Counted from the first letter of the stretch, positions 51,325 through 61,254 are shown. The stretch: DNA of 64,000 nt from G963677445 sp963678275 (GCA_963678275.1 OY782765.1:5208001-5272000); one strand, 5' to 3'. Made by a program: numbers and translations. The notes: generated by a model not told the origin, from the letters alone.

Positions 51325-51745
51325 TAAGCAGTTAAATTCTACGCAAAATGGAAAAGTTTTTATCTGATTGCCAGTAAAATTTGGCATTAGATTCCGGCCT
51401 GCCTGCCTCTGGATGGTCTTTTCGCAAAAGACGCAAAAAACCGGAATGATAATTAATTGGTAATACCTGGGGAAAGTCAATTCCTAATTCGTAATTCCTC
51501 ATTATCTCTGGCTCGCCAGTTTACGATTACTCCGTAAGCAGTTAAATTCTACGCAAAATGGAAAAGTTTTTATCTGATTGCCAGTAAAATTTGGCAATAG
51601 ATTCCGGCCTGCCTGCCTCTGGATGGTCTTTTCGCAAAAGACGCAAAAAACCGGAATGATAAATAATTGGTAATACCTGGGGAAAGTCAATTCCTAATTC
51701 GTAATTCGTAATTCCTCATTATCTCTGGCTTGCCAGTCTATGATT
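51325..51745 (+). repeat. Family A, two tandem copies (A1, A2; period 210 bp)
   Basis: Units 51325-51534 and 51535-51745 are nearly identical. A1 has one GTAATTC heptamer and A2 has two, against three in the inverted copy at 10302-10520. Each starts with the head TAAGCAGTTAAATTCTACGC and ends with the CTGGCnTGCCAG or CTGGCTCGCCAG tail. Confidence 0.95.
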
Positions 51746-51785
51746 ATGATTATTGGGGATAGCAGGTTGCGTGTATTTTGTTTAA

Positions 51786-52625
51786 TTAATATATATAATC
51801 CACCTCTTCAATTTGTTTTTTCGAGATGGTGAAAACACTGTCGGGGTAGACCCACTGTGATGTTATTAAGCGGGGGACCAGGTGATTACCCGATTTTTTG
51901 TAATTGGAATATATGAACCGTTGTTTGCCTGGCATAAAACCTTTGGAGGTTGTTTTATAGGCGTCTGGGGTGGTTATCGATGTAAGGGTGTTCAGGCTGT
52001 CGAATGAAACAACAAACCGGAGGGTGTCGGCAGCGGTAATAAATTTCATATTTAAACTGGTTGAATCGGCTTTTTTCCAGTGAATATTTTTGAAGGACAA
52101 AAATGTATGAGGCGCAAGGGGGAGAAGAGATATCCAGTTGATAAGACTGTTCCTGTCCATATATTCCCCTTCGGCGTTTGTTATTGTCAGTCCCCCGAGA
52201 ATTTTGACGACCCTTTTCCCTTTTCCTTTAAGATAGGTTTCAATAGCCCTGGCGCCGAGGAGGCCGGACGCTTCGATATCAATATCGCTTATAAATTCTG
52301 GCTGGCGCGAGGTGAAAAAGGTTTTTCCCGCAAAATTTTTCCAGCCTGCCTTTTCCCCTGTTCTTATTAGCCCGGTTTCCTTTATTTCCAGCATCTCAGG
52401 AACAAGAGTATCAGTGGCAATGGTATAATCAAGGTATTTATTCAGCAGCTCTGGTAATACATTTATTGAATCGATTATAAATGACGCTCTGTTATGCGGA
52501 AGTGAATCCTTCATAAGAGCTATTTCGGAATCGACGAACTTTTGGGTAAGAAAATAACCTGCTCCCAAAAACAGAGCGAAGAGAAAAAAGGTGACAACAA
52601 TTACAATATAAATTACTTTTTGCAT
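51786..52625 (-). CDS. DUF6544-like membrane-anchored protein
   Basis: This 279-residue protein has one N-terminal membrane helix (residues 3-27). The sequence after it follows the DUF6544/DUF6920 pattern: LPELLNKYLDYTIATDTLVP, an ETGLIRTGEKAGWKNFAGKT strand set, FFTSRQPEFISDIDIEASGL, then RKSLINWISLLPLAP-like and WKKADSTSLNMKF segments. The C-terminal half is beta-rich (DTLRFVVSFDSLNT). It is probably periplasmic; the role is unknown. It is divergent from the BatA-type gene. Confidence 0.65.
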   Translation of the reverse strand: MQKVIYIVIVVTFFLFALFLGAGYFLTQKFVDSEIALMKDSLPHNRASFIIDSINVLPELLNKYLDYTIATDTLVPEMLEIKETGLIRTGEKAGWKNFAGKTFFTSRQPEFISDIDIEASGLLGARAIETYLKGKGKRVVKILGGLTITNAEGEYMDRNSLINWISLLPLAPHTFLSFKNIHWKKADSTSLNMKFITAADTLRFVVSFDSLNTLTSITTPDAYKTTSKGFMPGKQRFIYSNYKKSGNHLVPRLITSQWVYPDSVFTISKKQIEEVDYIY

Positions 52626-52677
52626 TTTTGAACTGTAAGGATTTTATTATACTTCTTAATTAAATAATATACACTTT

Positions 52678-52685
52678 TATTTTTG
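52678..52685 (+). promoter_or_regulatory. Possible -7 promoter box before the BatA-type gene
   Basis: TATTTTTG fits TAnnTTTG and the same TTATTTTTGAACAA string occurs before the SWIM gene at 19201, which supports promoter function. Here it lies close to the ATG (17 bases), so the leader would be very short. Confidence 0.3.
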
Positions 52686-52701
52686 AACAACCCGGAAAAA
52701 C

Positions 52702-54801
52702 ATGACATTTCTTAATCCCGCCGTACTTTTCGGACTGGCTGCATCTTTAATACCGGTGGTCATACATCTTTTAAACCTGAGAAAGCTGAAAAAAGTTGAA
52801 TTCAGCACTCTGGAATTTTTAAAACAGATACAAAAAACGAAGATACGGAATATAAAACTTAAACAATGGATACTTCTTTTTCTGAGGGTTCTGATAATTC
52901 TGCTGCTTGTCGCCTCTTTTGCCAGGCCGACAATCGAAACCGCTACCGCGGGGGCTTCATCGACCGCGAAAACCAGCGCGGTGTTTATTATTGATAATTC
53001 CTACAGTATGTCGGTAATATCGGGTGAGGGCTCTTCCCTGAACCGTTCGAAAGAGATGGCTAAAAAACTTGCCGATGAATTCCGGGAAGGGGATGAGATT
53101 TTCGTGCTTACTACGGGAACCCGGCAAATTGATCTTTATAAAAGCACAAAATCTGATAAAGTCAGAGAGTATATTGACGCCATCTCTGTTTCGGGAATTA
53201 AGCCGGATATGGAGAACACAATAGGCGCCGCGATAAAATTATTGAGCGAATCGGATAATTTCAACAGGGAGGTTTATATATTTTCAGATATGCAGAGTGA
53301 AAGTTTTTCCGATTCCACGGGCAATCCTTTTGTAAGCGCCCCCACCGAAAATATACGGATTTATAATATTAATCTCAGCAATGGCGCTCCTTTTGACCTG
53401 GGAATCATTTCACTCGAATCACTCGACCAGATTTATCAGCAGAACAGCCCGGTAGGATTTAAGGCGGCGGTAAAAAACTTTTCAGAAAGGAAAGTGGATA
53501 ATGCCGTGATATCATTATATATCAACGGCTCAAGAAGAGCCAGGCAGAGCGCGGAATTCGCGCCCGGTGAAACAAAGGAAATTAACTTCACCACTACTCT
53601 GAATGAAAATGGCATGCTCGAAATATTCGCGGAACTGGAAGATGATGATATTGAGTGGGATAACAGAAGATACCTGGGATTATTTATTCCTGAAAAAATT
53701 CCTGTGCTGATATGCGGAAATGAGCCGGATGACACCAGGTTTATTAAATTAGCGCTCGAAGGTGGAGAGGATAGCGACCTGGATATAAAAACAATAAATA
53801 TCAACAGGCTGAATTCGGTCAAACTTTCCGATTACAGTGTGATTCTGATAGCCGGATATTCTGCCGGAACAAATATTTCCAGGTTGAATGAATATATCGA
53901 GGCGGGCGGAAGTCTTTTCCTGACGCCGGGGAAAAATACAAATCGTCAGGATTTTACAAATTTGCTTGGGGAATTATCCTTACCGGTGGTGAAATCGGAA
54001 AAAGGTAAACCGGGTGAGAGTAAAAACAAATACAGTTTTGAACAGCCCGATTTTCAGCATCCCCTTTTCTCAAATTTATTTGAAAATATCAGCGAGGCTG
54101 AAGTTGAAAGCCCTGAAATTTATTCATATTTTCAGATCACTCCGGAGGGGAGGGGAAAAACCGTTATTCCCATGCGCGACCGCTCGGCTTATTTAAGTGA
54201 GTTTGATAAAGGAGACGGCAAAATATTTGTTGTTAATTCTTCACCGGTATTATCATGGAGCAACTTTCCCGTTAAGGGATTTTTCGCGCCCCTCTTTAAC
54301 AGGTCTGTTCATTACCTGGCTCTCGGGAAAAAGGAGAACAGGAGTATTTCCGCAGGGGAAAAGATGAATATAAATCCCGGCAGAAAGGGAATTGCCGGTT
54401 TAAGAATAGAGGCTCCCGGGCGCAGAGAGGAGTTTATCGGGAGAGATTCCCTGACCAACCGTGGCTTTTTAATCTATACAAATACTTCGGATCCGGGAAA
54501 CTATATATTTTATTCGGGGGAGGAATTTGTGAATTTCGGAACGGTAAATCTGGACGCGTCGGAATCGGACCCTGGAAAAATTGATATGGAAAATTTTAAC
54601 AATTACCTGAGAAATCGTAATTTTGCAGGAAGGATTTTTCATTACAGTCCGGAAGATAATTTAAGTGAAAAGATTTACCAGGCGCGGTTTGGTTCAGAAT
54701 TATGGCGACATTTTCTTATTGCCGCTCTTCTGCTTGCTCTTGTTGAGATGATGATAGCGCGCAGCGGCAAAAAGGACCTTGCCGAATTAAATCAGGATTA
54801 G
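52702..54801 (+). CDS. BatA N-terminal domain / VWA membrane protein
   Basis: This 699-residue protein opens with the BatA aerotolerance N-terminal helix pair (FLNPAVLFGLAASLIPVVIH ... WILLFLRVLIILLLVASF). A VWA-like domain follows (about 92-260; metal site FIIDNSYSMS), then Ig-like and class-I amidotransferase-like regions (VILIAGYSAGTNISRL ... GGSLFLTPG), and a last membrane helix near 675. The DxSxS motif is intact. It is anchored in the cytoplasmic membrane with a periplasmic body. hflX follows two bases after the stop. Confidence 0.88.
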   Translation: MTFLNPAVLFGLAASLIPVVIHLLNLRKLKKVEFSTLEFLKQIQKTKIRNIKLKQWILLFLRVLIILLLVASFARPTIETATAGASSTAKTSAVFIIDNSYSMSVISGEGSSLNRSKEMAKKLADEFREGDEIFVLTTGTRQIDLYKSTKSDKVREYIDAISVSGIKPDMENTIGAAIKLLSESDNFNREVYIFSDMQSESFSDSTGNPFVSAPTENIRIYNINLSNGAPFDLGIISLESLDQIYQQNSPVGFKAAVKNFSERKVDNAVISLYINGSRRARQSAEFAPGETKEINFTTTLNENGMLEIFAELEDDDIEWDNRRYLGLFIPEKIPVLICGNEPDDTRFIKLALEGGEDSDLDIKTININRLNSVKLSDYSVILIAGYSAGTNISRLNEYIEAGGSLFLTPGKNTNRQDFTNLLGELSLPVVKSEKGKPGESKNKYSFEQPDFQHPLFSNLFENISEAEVESPEIYSYFQITPEGRGKTVIPMRDRSAYLSEFDKGDGKIFVVNSSPVLSWSNFPVKGFFAPLFNRSVHYLALGKKENRSISAGEKMNINPGRKGIAGLRIEAPGRREEFIGRDSLTNRGFLIYTNTSDPGNYIFYSGEEFVNFGTVNLDASESDPGKIDMENFNNYLRNRNFAGRIFHYSPEDNLSEKIYQARFGSELWRHFLIAALLLALVEMMIARSGKKDLAELNQD

Positions 54802-54802
54802 T

Positions 54803-56074
54803 ATGCTGGATATTAAAAAAGATACAACAGAGCGGGCGATTCTCGTTGCTCTGAAAACAGGCCGAATGACAGATGATCAGCTTGCCGAACATCTTGATGA
54901 GCTGATGATGCTTACGGAAACCGCTGGCGCCGAGACAATAATGCGGGTGACCCAGGAAAAGCAGAAAATTGATCCCGCTTTTTATATCGGCAAAGGAAAA
55001 GCGGAGGAGATAGCCGAACTTTCAGATTTGAATGATTGCGGACTTATTATAATAGATGATGACCTTACAGCAACCCAGGTCAGAAATCTTGAGAAGCTGA
55101 TTGATAAAAAGATTCTCGACAGAAGCGGTCTTATTCTCGATATTTTTGCTTCACATGCCCAGACCAATGAAGCAAAAACCCAGGTTGAACTTGCCCAGCT
55201 TCAGTATATGCTTCCCCGGCTTACCCGCGCATGGACTCACCTTTCGAAACAATATGGCGGCATTGGCACAAAAGGCCCGGGTGAAACACAGATTGAAACC
55301 GACAGAAGGATAATAAGAACCAGAATTTCCAAACTTAAAGAAAAACTGGGTAAAATAGATAGTCAGCAAAATACCAAGAGTATGCAGCGAAAATCTTTTT
55401 TTACCGCGTCGCTGGTCGGTTATACAAACGCGGGAAAATCAACACTGCTGAACCTGTTAACGGGCGCTGATGTTCTGGCGGAAAATAAACTTTTTGCCAC
55501 ACTCGATTCCACAACACGTTCACTCGATCTGGATAAGAACAGAAAAATTCTTATGAGCGACACAGTCGGGTTTATAAGGAAACTTCCCCATAATCTTGTC
55601 GCCTCTTTCAGAAGCACCCTGAAAGTTGCAGCCGACGCTGATCTGATAATCCATGTTATCGATGTTTCACACGATTTTTTTGAGGATCATATAAAAGTTG
55701 TTGAAGAAACGCTGAAGGAAATAGGATGTGAAGGCAAGAAGGAGATAAAAGTTTTTAATAAGGTTGATAAACTTGAGGATCGTTCCAGAATAAGTTATAT
55801 TTCCTCGAAGTATCCCGGTTCGGTTGTGATATCTGCCGGAAGAGGAATGAATATTGACAAATTAAAAGAAAGCCTCAATGAGATATATGAGGAAAATTTT
55901 GTTGAAGACACTATAAATCTCCGGCTTGAAGATCAGAAACTTGCCGCCTCGATCCATTCTCTCGCTGATGTTCTTGAAACAAAATATGATGAGGACAAAA
56001 TTTCGATAACATTCAGGACAGATAAAGCTTTGGCCGAAAAAATATACCGTTTAATTGGTTCCGGCAGGAATTGA
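54803..56074 (+). CDS. hflX: Ribosome-associated GTPase HflX
   Basis: This 423-residue GTPase has the HflX N-terminal ATP/ribosome-binding domain with the hinge motif GTKGPGETQIETDRR, then the G domain: G1 GYTNAGKSTLLN, the G3 region DTVGFIRKLPH and G4 NKVDKL. HflX rescues stalled or heat-damaged ribosomes. The length is typical. It starts two bases after the BatA-type gene and is thus translationally linked to it. Confidence 0.97.
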   Translation: MLDIKKDTTERAILVALKTGRMTDDQLAEHLDELMMLTETAGAETIMRVTQEKQKIDPAFYIGKGKAEEIAELSDLNDCGLIIIDDDLTATQVRNLEKLIDKKILDRSGLILDIFASHAQTNEAKTQVELAQLQYMLPRLTRAWTHLSKQYGGIGTKGPGETQIETDRRIIRTRISKLKEKLGKIDSQQNTKSMQRKSFFTASLVGYTNAGKSTLLNLLTGADVLAENKLFATLDSTTRSLDLDKNRKILMSDTVGFIRKLPHNLVASFRSTLKVAADADLIIHVIDVSHDFFEDHIKVVEETLKEIGCEGKKEIKVFNKVDKLEDRSRISYISSKYPGSVVISAGRGMNIDKLKESLNEIYEENFVEDTINLRLEDQKLAASIHSLADVLETKYDEDKISITFRTDKALAEKIYRLIGSGRN

Positions 56075-56149
56075 ATAAATGTAAAAAGAATTGTACATTA
56101 TATGAAAGTTTTCTTAAATTTTTAACTATATAAAATAAGCAGGTTAAGT

Positions 56150-56836
56150 ATGCGGTGCATTGTTGTTGACGATGAAGAAATGTCCCGTCAGATAATTAAA
56201 AAATTTGTGGAAAAGACTGACTTTCTGGAGTTCATTGGCGCCTATCCAAACGCCATTGAAGGCTCTGCCGCTATAAGAAAGGAGAATATCGATTTAATTT
56301 TCCTCGATATTGAAATGCCTGAAATGACCGGTATGGAGCTGATCAAAAGTCTGAAGGTCGCTCCGCAGATCATACTTACAACCTCCAAGCAGGAATACGC
56401 GGTTGAAGCATTTGAATATGAGGTAACCGATTACCTGCTCAAGCCGATAAATTATTCGAGATTTCTAAAAGCGGTAACAAAAGCGCGGGAAAAATTTCAG
56501 CCTGAATCAGACAAAGAGCCTGCCGATGATACCATATTTGTAAAAGTAGATTCAAGACTGGTAAAGCTGAATACCAATGAAATAGGGTATATTGAAGCGC
56601 TCGGGGATTATGTCAGTATTCATACCGACAAGAAAAAATATACAGTTTTCGCCACAATGAAAGGAATTGAAAAGAGCCTGCCCTCAAAAGATTTTATCCG
56701 TGTTCACCGTTCCTATATAATCAGGATTGAAAAAATACTTGATATCCAGGACAGCAACCTGATTATCTTTAATAATATTATTCCCATAGGCCCCTCTTAT
56801 AAGAGTGAGCTGATGAAAAGGCTGAAGATTCTTTAG
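56150..56836 (+). CDS. LytTR-type response regulator
   Basis: This 228-residue protein has a receiver domain (acidic pocket VVDDEE at 5-10, phospho-acceptor D53 in FLDIEMPEMTG, lysine in DYLLKPINY) and a LytTR DNA-binding domain (about 125-228, IGYIEALGDYVSIHT, FIRVHRSYIIRIEKI). It would regulate genes in response to a sensor kinase. No kinase is adjacent. The 3' end overlaps by four bases with a convergent Hpt-domain gene. Confidence 0.94.
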   Translation: MRCIVVDDEEMSRQIIKKFVEKTDFLEFIGAYPNAIEGSAAIRKENIDLIFLDIEMPEMTGMELIKSLKVAPQIILTTSKQEYAVEAFEYEVTDYLLKPINYSRFLKAVTKAREKFQPESDKEPADDTIFVKVDSRLVKLNTNEIGYIEALGDYVSIHTDKKKYTVFATMKGIEKSLPSKDFIRVHRSYIIRIEKILDIQDSNLIIFNNIIPIGPSYKSELMKRLKIL

Positions 56837-57213
56837 TCAGTTATCAGGCCGGTTAACGCTTCTTTAAGTTCAGGATAAGCTGACCGGCATGTGTTTTCAA
56901 CATCCCGGACAATTCCTTCAATTTTATCTGTATCTATGCCTGTTTCACAAAATATTTCAACTTTTTGCATTTTTCGGTTTGCGTCACTGAGCCCGACATA
57001 CATAAGGGTCGGCTTAAATTTATGCGCTATTTTACCCGCTTCTCCCCATTTTTTATCTTTGCAGAGCAAAATAATATTATTGATAAATTCAGGTGTCTGC
57101 TCCAGGAATTGTTTTATCAGTTCAGATTTAAATTCCGGATCGCCATCGGCTATTTCATCGATATATGAAAGATCAGTTAAGGGGCTCATGCAAATCCTAA
57201 AGATTTTTTTCAA
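56833..57213 (-). CDS. Hpt-domain phosphotransfer protein
   Basis: This 126-residue all-helical protein has an Hpt domain with the phospho-accepting H64 in IAHKFKPTLMYVGL. An ATG at residue 9 (MSPLTDLSYIDEIADGDPEF) is the likelier start, since the family begins there. Hpt proteins pass phosphate between a hybrid kinase and a response regulator. It is convergent with the LytTR regulator with a four-base overlap of stop regions, so they could be partners. Confidence 0.87.
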   Translation of the reverse strand: MKKIFRICMSPLTDLSYIDEIADGDPEFKSELIKQFLEQTPEFINNIILLCKDKKWGEAGKIAHKFKPTLMYVGLSDANRKMQKVEIFCETGIDTDKIEGIVRDVENTCRSAYPELKEALTGLITD

Positions 57214-57334
57214 CCTGTCAAAGTTAAAAAAATGTAATGAAATCTGAAAAGTAAAAGGACAATGGACATCATATACAAAATTTATTATCTTGCTATTCTA
57301 ATTTGAAATATCAAATTCAACCGGAGCCTAATTT

Positions 57335-60300
57335 ATGAAAAGACTACTTATCCTCTTTTTGTTCCTTTCGACAGCAATTTTTGCCGGCGAAAAGATCAGC
57401 AAAACCTTACAGCAAAAAATATCAGATACGGCTGATAATGAAAAAATATTAGCCTGGATATATTTCACCGATAAAGGTGATAACCTTGATAATTATTTTG
57501 CCAATCCCGAAATGATTGTCAGCAGAAAATCGATAGAAAGAAGAATTAAGATGAATGGAAACGGAAGCCTCGATTTTTCCGATTTCCCGGTTAACACTGA
57601 CTATATTAACCAGGTTGTCGCTGCCGGCGCGGATTTACGCCAGCGGTCTAAATGGTTTAATTCAATCAGCGTTTTTGTAACAAAAGATGAAATCAATGCC
57701 ATCTCATCTTTGCCTTTCGTCAAAAAACTTGATCTTGTTTTCAGAATGAAAAAGGATTATCAAAAAGAACAGAATTTTTCTGTTGACAGACCGAAAGAAA
57801 TTGTTCAGACCGACGGCATTAACTCTTATAATTACGGCGATTCCTATACTCAGCTTCAGCAGTTAAATGTTCCCGCTGTGCATGATATAGGAATTACCGG
57901 AGCGGGAGTTACAGTATGCGTTATGGACGCCGGATTTAATAATCTGCCTCACCAGGTTTTTAATAATATGAATATCCTCGCCACGTGGGATTTTGTTAAC
58001 GGCGATCCTGATGTTGGAGACGGGGATGATATGGGTGATGGTTCTCATGGAACCCAGACACTCTCGACGATCGGCGGATTTTATGAAGGAGAACTTATTG
58101 GTCCCGCCTTCGGCGCTGATTATATACTCGCGAAAACTGAAAATACCGAAAGCGAAACCCCGGTTGAGGAAGACAACTGGATAGCCGCCCTGGAATGGGC
58201 TGATTCAATTGGTGTTGATGTTACTTCAACTTCACTCGGTTATATAGATTTTGATTCACCATATACCAGCTATACCTGGGAAGATATGGATGGAAATACA
58301 TGTGTTATCACCATTGGCGCTGACATAGCCGCAGGCAAAGGAATAGTGGTTGTCAATTCAGCGGGCAATGAAGGTTATAACTCAAGCCATAATACTCTTG
58401 GCGCTCCTGCCGACGGCGACAGTGTGATAGCTATCGGCGCGGTTGATTCAGATGGCGACAGGGTAAGTTTCAGCAGTGTCGGCAACACAGTTGACGGCAG
58501 AATAAAACCTGATTTGATGGCAATGGGAAGCGGAGTGACAGTAGCCTCAACCTGGAGTACATCCGGGTACACCACTTCGAGCGGAACATCATTCAGCTGC
58601 CCCCTCGCGGCAGGTGTTACAGCGCTTCTTCTCGATTTTAATCCTAATCTGACCCCGATGCAGGTAAGGGATATTCTTCGTCAGACAGCTTCCAATTCAG
58701 ATAACCCTGACAGGGAATATGGATGGGGAATCATAGACGCTTACGCCGCGATACAGTATGCTGTCACTCCTGACAATATTCCGCCCGAGACAATCTCGGA
58801 CCTTCAGATTCAGTCAGTTACTTCTAACAATATGGAAATTTCATGGACTGTGCCGGTTGATACTACAGTCGGCGGTGTAGTTCAATATGATTTCAGATTT
58901 TCTACAACTCCGATTACTGATCTCAGCTCATTTCTTAATGCCGAACAGTTGACTTTAGAAGGAACTCCCGCTAATCCGGGTGAACTTGAACAGATTTCAG
59001 TCGCTGATCTGAATCCCGGAGTAGAATATTATGCCGCGGTAAGAGCCGCCGATTTCTGGGAAAACTGGTCAGATATTTCGAATATCCTTGTTGAAACTAC
59101 ATGGGACGCGCCGGAAATTGCTGTGCAGCCGGCATTTATCAGCCTGAAGATGGCTCCGGGGGCTTCAGCTACCAGGGCTTTCCAGGTGTCGAATACAACT
59201 TCATGGAACTCGACTCTTGGATTTGATATTGAACTAACAAATAATACTTTTCCTGAAGGAATTGTAAATGTAAGCGCCAAGCCTTCCAATTCAAATTCCA
59301 TTGAAAAGCAGACAGATAAAAAAGTTAATATATCGGGCGGCGGATTCGCGATAGATGGAGCAGGCGGCCCGGATACATTCGGTTATGAGTGGATTGACAG
59401 CAATGAACCTGACGGACCTGATTTTATTTGGAATGACATTTCGGGAACTGGCGCCACGGTAACCGACTGGGAGCCCACCTCGACTTACAGCGCACTCGAT
59501 GAAGGAATCGCGGGTCCCTTTGATCTCGGATTTACTTTTAAGTATTATGGTGAAGAATATACCCAGGTATATTTTGGCACCAACGGATTTATTTCTTTCC
59601 AGGAATTCAGCGGATCAACATTCTCCAACCAGTCTATACCCGATTCAGATGTGCCGAACGCGATGATCGCGGCAGTCTGGGATGATCTGGACGGTGAAGG
59701 AGGCAATGTATATTATAAACAGGAAGGAAATAAATTTATCATTCAGTATGATAACTGGCCTGAATATTTTGGTTCAGGCGTTTATACATTCCAGATAGTT
59801 CTTTCCTCATCCGGAAAAGTTGAAATATTCTACAATTCTGTTTCCGGCGATCTTGAGGGATGTACAGTAGGCATAGAAAATCACAGCGGTAATGACGGAC
59901 TGAATGTGGTTTCTAACTCAGCATATCTCGAAAACGGACTTGCTATTGAATTTTCATCGGAACCGGAATGGTTTACTCTTAACACCCAGGGCGGATTCAT
60001 TTATAATGGCAACGCTATTGATATTATTCTTGCTTTCACATCAGAAGATCTTCCAAACGGATTTTATTCAATGGATGTGGTGGTAAACAGCAATGATCCT
60101 CAGGCTCCGCAGGTAGTTGTTCCGGTGAGCATGAATCTTGGTATGGGCGGACAGATTACTTCACATATTCCTTTTGAACCTGGCTGGAACCTGGTTTCGG
60201 TGCCTGTCGGCGCTTCTGATATGTCGGTTGCGGCAGTATTCCCTGACGCCACATCAAACGCATTCGGATTTAACGGGACATACCAGATGGTGGATATGCT

Positions 60301-61231
60301 TGAAAACACTAAAGGTTACTGGCTCAAATTTGATAATGCGGGCACAGAAGAAGTTATCGGTACAATTCTTTCAGGCAATGTTTACGTTTCGGAAGGATGG
60401 AACCTCATTGGTCCTTTTGAAGACCCTGTTCCGCATCATGTTATCGCCTCAAACCCGCCAAACCTTGTGCAGTCAAATTATTTCGGGTTTGACGCCGGCT
60501 ATTTTGCCGAAGATACTCTGGAAACCGGAAAAGGATACTGGGTTAAATGCGCTTCGGACGGATTGCTTTTCTTCAAGCTTTCTGAAAAAGCAGGCGCTCC
60601 CTCACCTCTTTATCCTGAAACCGCTTCAAGATTAACAATTACGGACGCTGAAGGATCACGCGCGGTCCTTTATGTTACTGAAAGTTCGGCAGGGAAAGAT
60701 TATCCAATGCCTCCCGCGCCTCCCGAAGGAGTTTTCGACGCGAGATTCAGCGGTGATCTTCAGGTAGCTGATATTTCAGCCGGTCTTAATGAAATATTAC
60801 TGAGCGGAGCAAAATTCCCGGTAAGAATTTCATCTGAAGATAAAAATCTCCAGCTCAGCGGAGCAGGATTTAATGTGAATTTGACTCCTGAAGAACCGGT
60901 TGTCATTTCAGAGAATATCAGCTCACTGACTGTAAACACAGTTGAAATACCCTCAGCTTTCGCTCTGCACAATAATTATCCTAATCCATTCAACCCGGCG
61001 ACAATAATCAGTTTCAGTCTGCCGGTAAGCTCAAAAATTTCGGTTGAAGTTTATGACATGCTTGGTCAAAGGATATCATTGGTAAACAATGAGACTTTTG
61101 AGGCGGGCGTGCATAAAGTCAGCTTTGATGGTGAAGGATTCGCGTCAGGCATATATTTTTACAGCATTAAAGCTGAAGGAGCCGACGGTTCCGAATTCAG
61201 CTCGGTTAAGAAAATGATGCTGCTGAAATAA
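57335..61231 (+). CDS. Secreted subtilisin-like serine protease with type IX sorting tail
   Basis: This 1298-residue protein has a signal peptide (to about residue 17), a propeptide, and an S8 peptidase domain with the complete triad: Asp in VCVMDAGFNN, His in DGSHGTQT and Ser in SSGTSFSCPLAAG. Fibronectin-like domains (from about 480) and beta-sandwich modules follow. The C-terminal sorting domain (NNYPNPFNPATI ... ISVEVYDMLGQRI ... SVKKMMLLK) targets it for type IX secretion. It should digest external proteins. A strong terminator follows. Confidence 0.95.
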   Translation: MKRLLILFLFLSTAIFAGEKISKTLQQKISDTADNEKILAWIYFTDKGDNLDNYFANPEMIVSRKSIERRIKMNGNGSLDFSDFPVNTDYINQVVAAGADLRQRSKWFNSISVFVTKDEINAISSLPFVKKLDLVFRMKKDYQKEQNFSVDRPKEIVQTDGINSYNYGDSYTQLQQLNVPAVHDIGITGAGVTVCVMDAGFNNLPHQVFNNMNILATWDFVNGDPDVGDGDDMGDGSHGTQTLSTIGGFYEGELIGPAFGADYILAKTENTESETPVEEDNWIAALEWADSIGVDVTSTSLGYIDFDSPYTSYTWEDMDGNTCVITIGADIAAGKGIVVVNSAGNEGYNSSHNTLGAPADGDSVIAIGAVDSDGDRVSFSSVGNTVDGRIKPDLMAMGSGVTVASTWSTSGYTTSSGTSFSCPLAAGVTALLLDFNPNLTPMQVRDILRQTASNSDNPDREYGWGIIDAYAAIQYAVTPDNIPPETISDLQIQSVTSNNMEISWTVPVDTTVGGVVQYDFRFSTTPITDLSSFLNAEQLTLEGTPANPGELEQISVADLNPGVEYYAAVRAADFWENWSDISNILVETTWDAPEIAVQPAFISLKMAPGASATRAFQVSNTTSWNSTLGFDIELTNNTFPEGIVNVSAKPSNSNSIEKQTDKKVNISGGGFAIDGAGGPDTFGYEWIDSNEPDGPDFIWNDISGTGATVTDWEPTSTYSALDEGIAGPFDLGFTFKYYGEEYTQVYFGTNGFISFQEFSGSTFSNQSIPDSDVPNAMIAAVWDDLDGEGGNVYYKQEGNKFIIQYDNWPEYFGSGVYTFQIVLSSSGKVEIFYNSVSGDLEGCTVGIENHSGNDGLNVVSNSAYLENGLAIEFSSEPEWFTLNTQGGFIYNGNAIDIILAFTSEDLPNGFYSMDVVVNSNDPQAPQVVVPVSMNLGMGGQITSHIPFEPGWNLVSVPVGASDMSVAAVFPDATSNAFGFNGTYQMVDMLENTKGYWLKFDNAGTEEVIGTILSGNVYVSEGWNLIGPFEDPVPHHVIASNPPNLVQSNYFGFDAGYFAEDTLETGKGYWVKCASDGLLFFKLSEKAGAPSPLYPETASRLTITDAEGSRAVLYVTESSAGKDYPMPPAPPEGVFDARFSGDLQVADISAGLNEILLSGAKFPVRISSEDKNLQLSGAGFNVNLTPEEPVVISENISSLTVNTVEIPSAFALHNNYPNPFNPATIISFSLPVSSKISVEVYDMLGQRISLVNNETFEAGVHKVSFDGEGFASGIYFYSIKAEGADGSEFSSVKKMMLLK

Positions 61232-61254
61232 AATTTCATTTTTCAGATTTTTAT

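Larger units (their letters stand above)
50126..51785. other. Long repeat-rich intergenic spacer without genes
   Basis: This 1.66-kb spacer is the densest repeat mosaic of the window: GAGTAN hexamer tracts (50267-50282 and 51244-51266), two copies of module C (50326-50475, 51005-51230), family D inverted (50566-50645), a CGATAT/CGGTAT tract (50919-50954) and two tandem family A copies (51325-51745). Much of it is the reverse complement of 10.3-11.2 kb. Open frames here are not genes. Confidence 0.85.
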
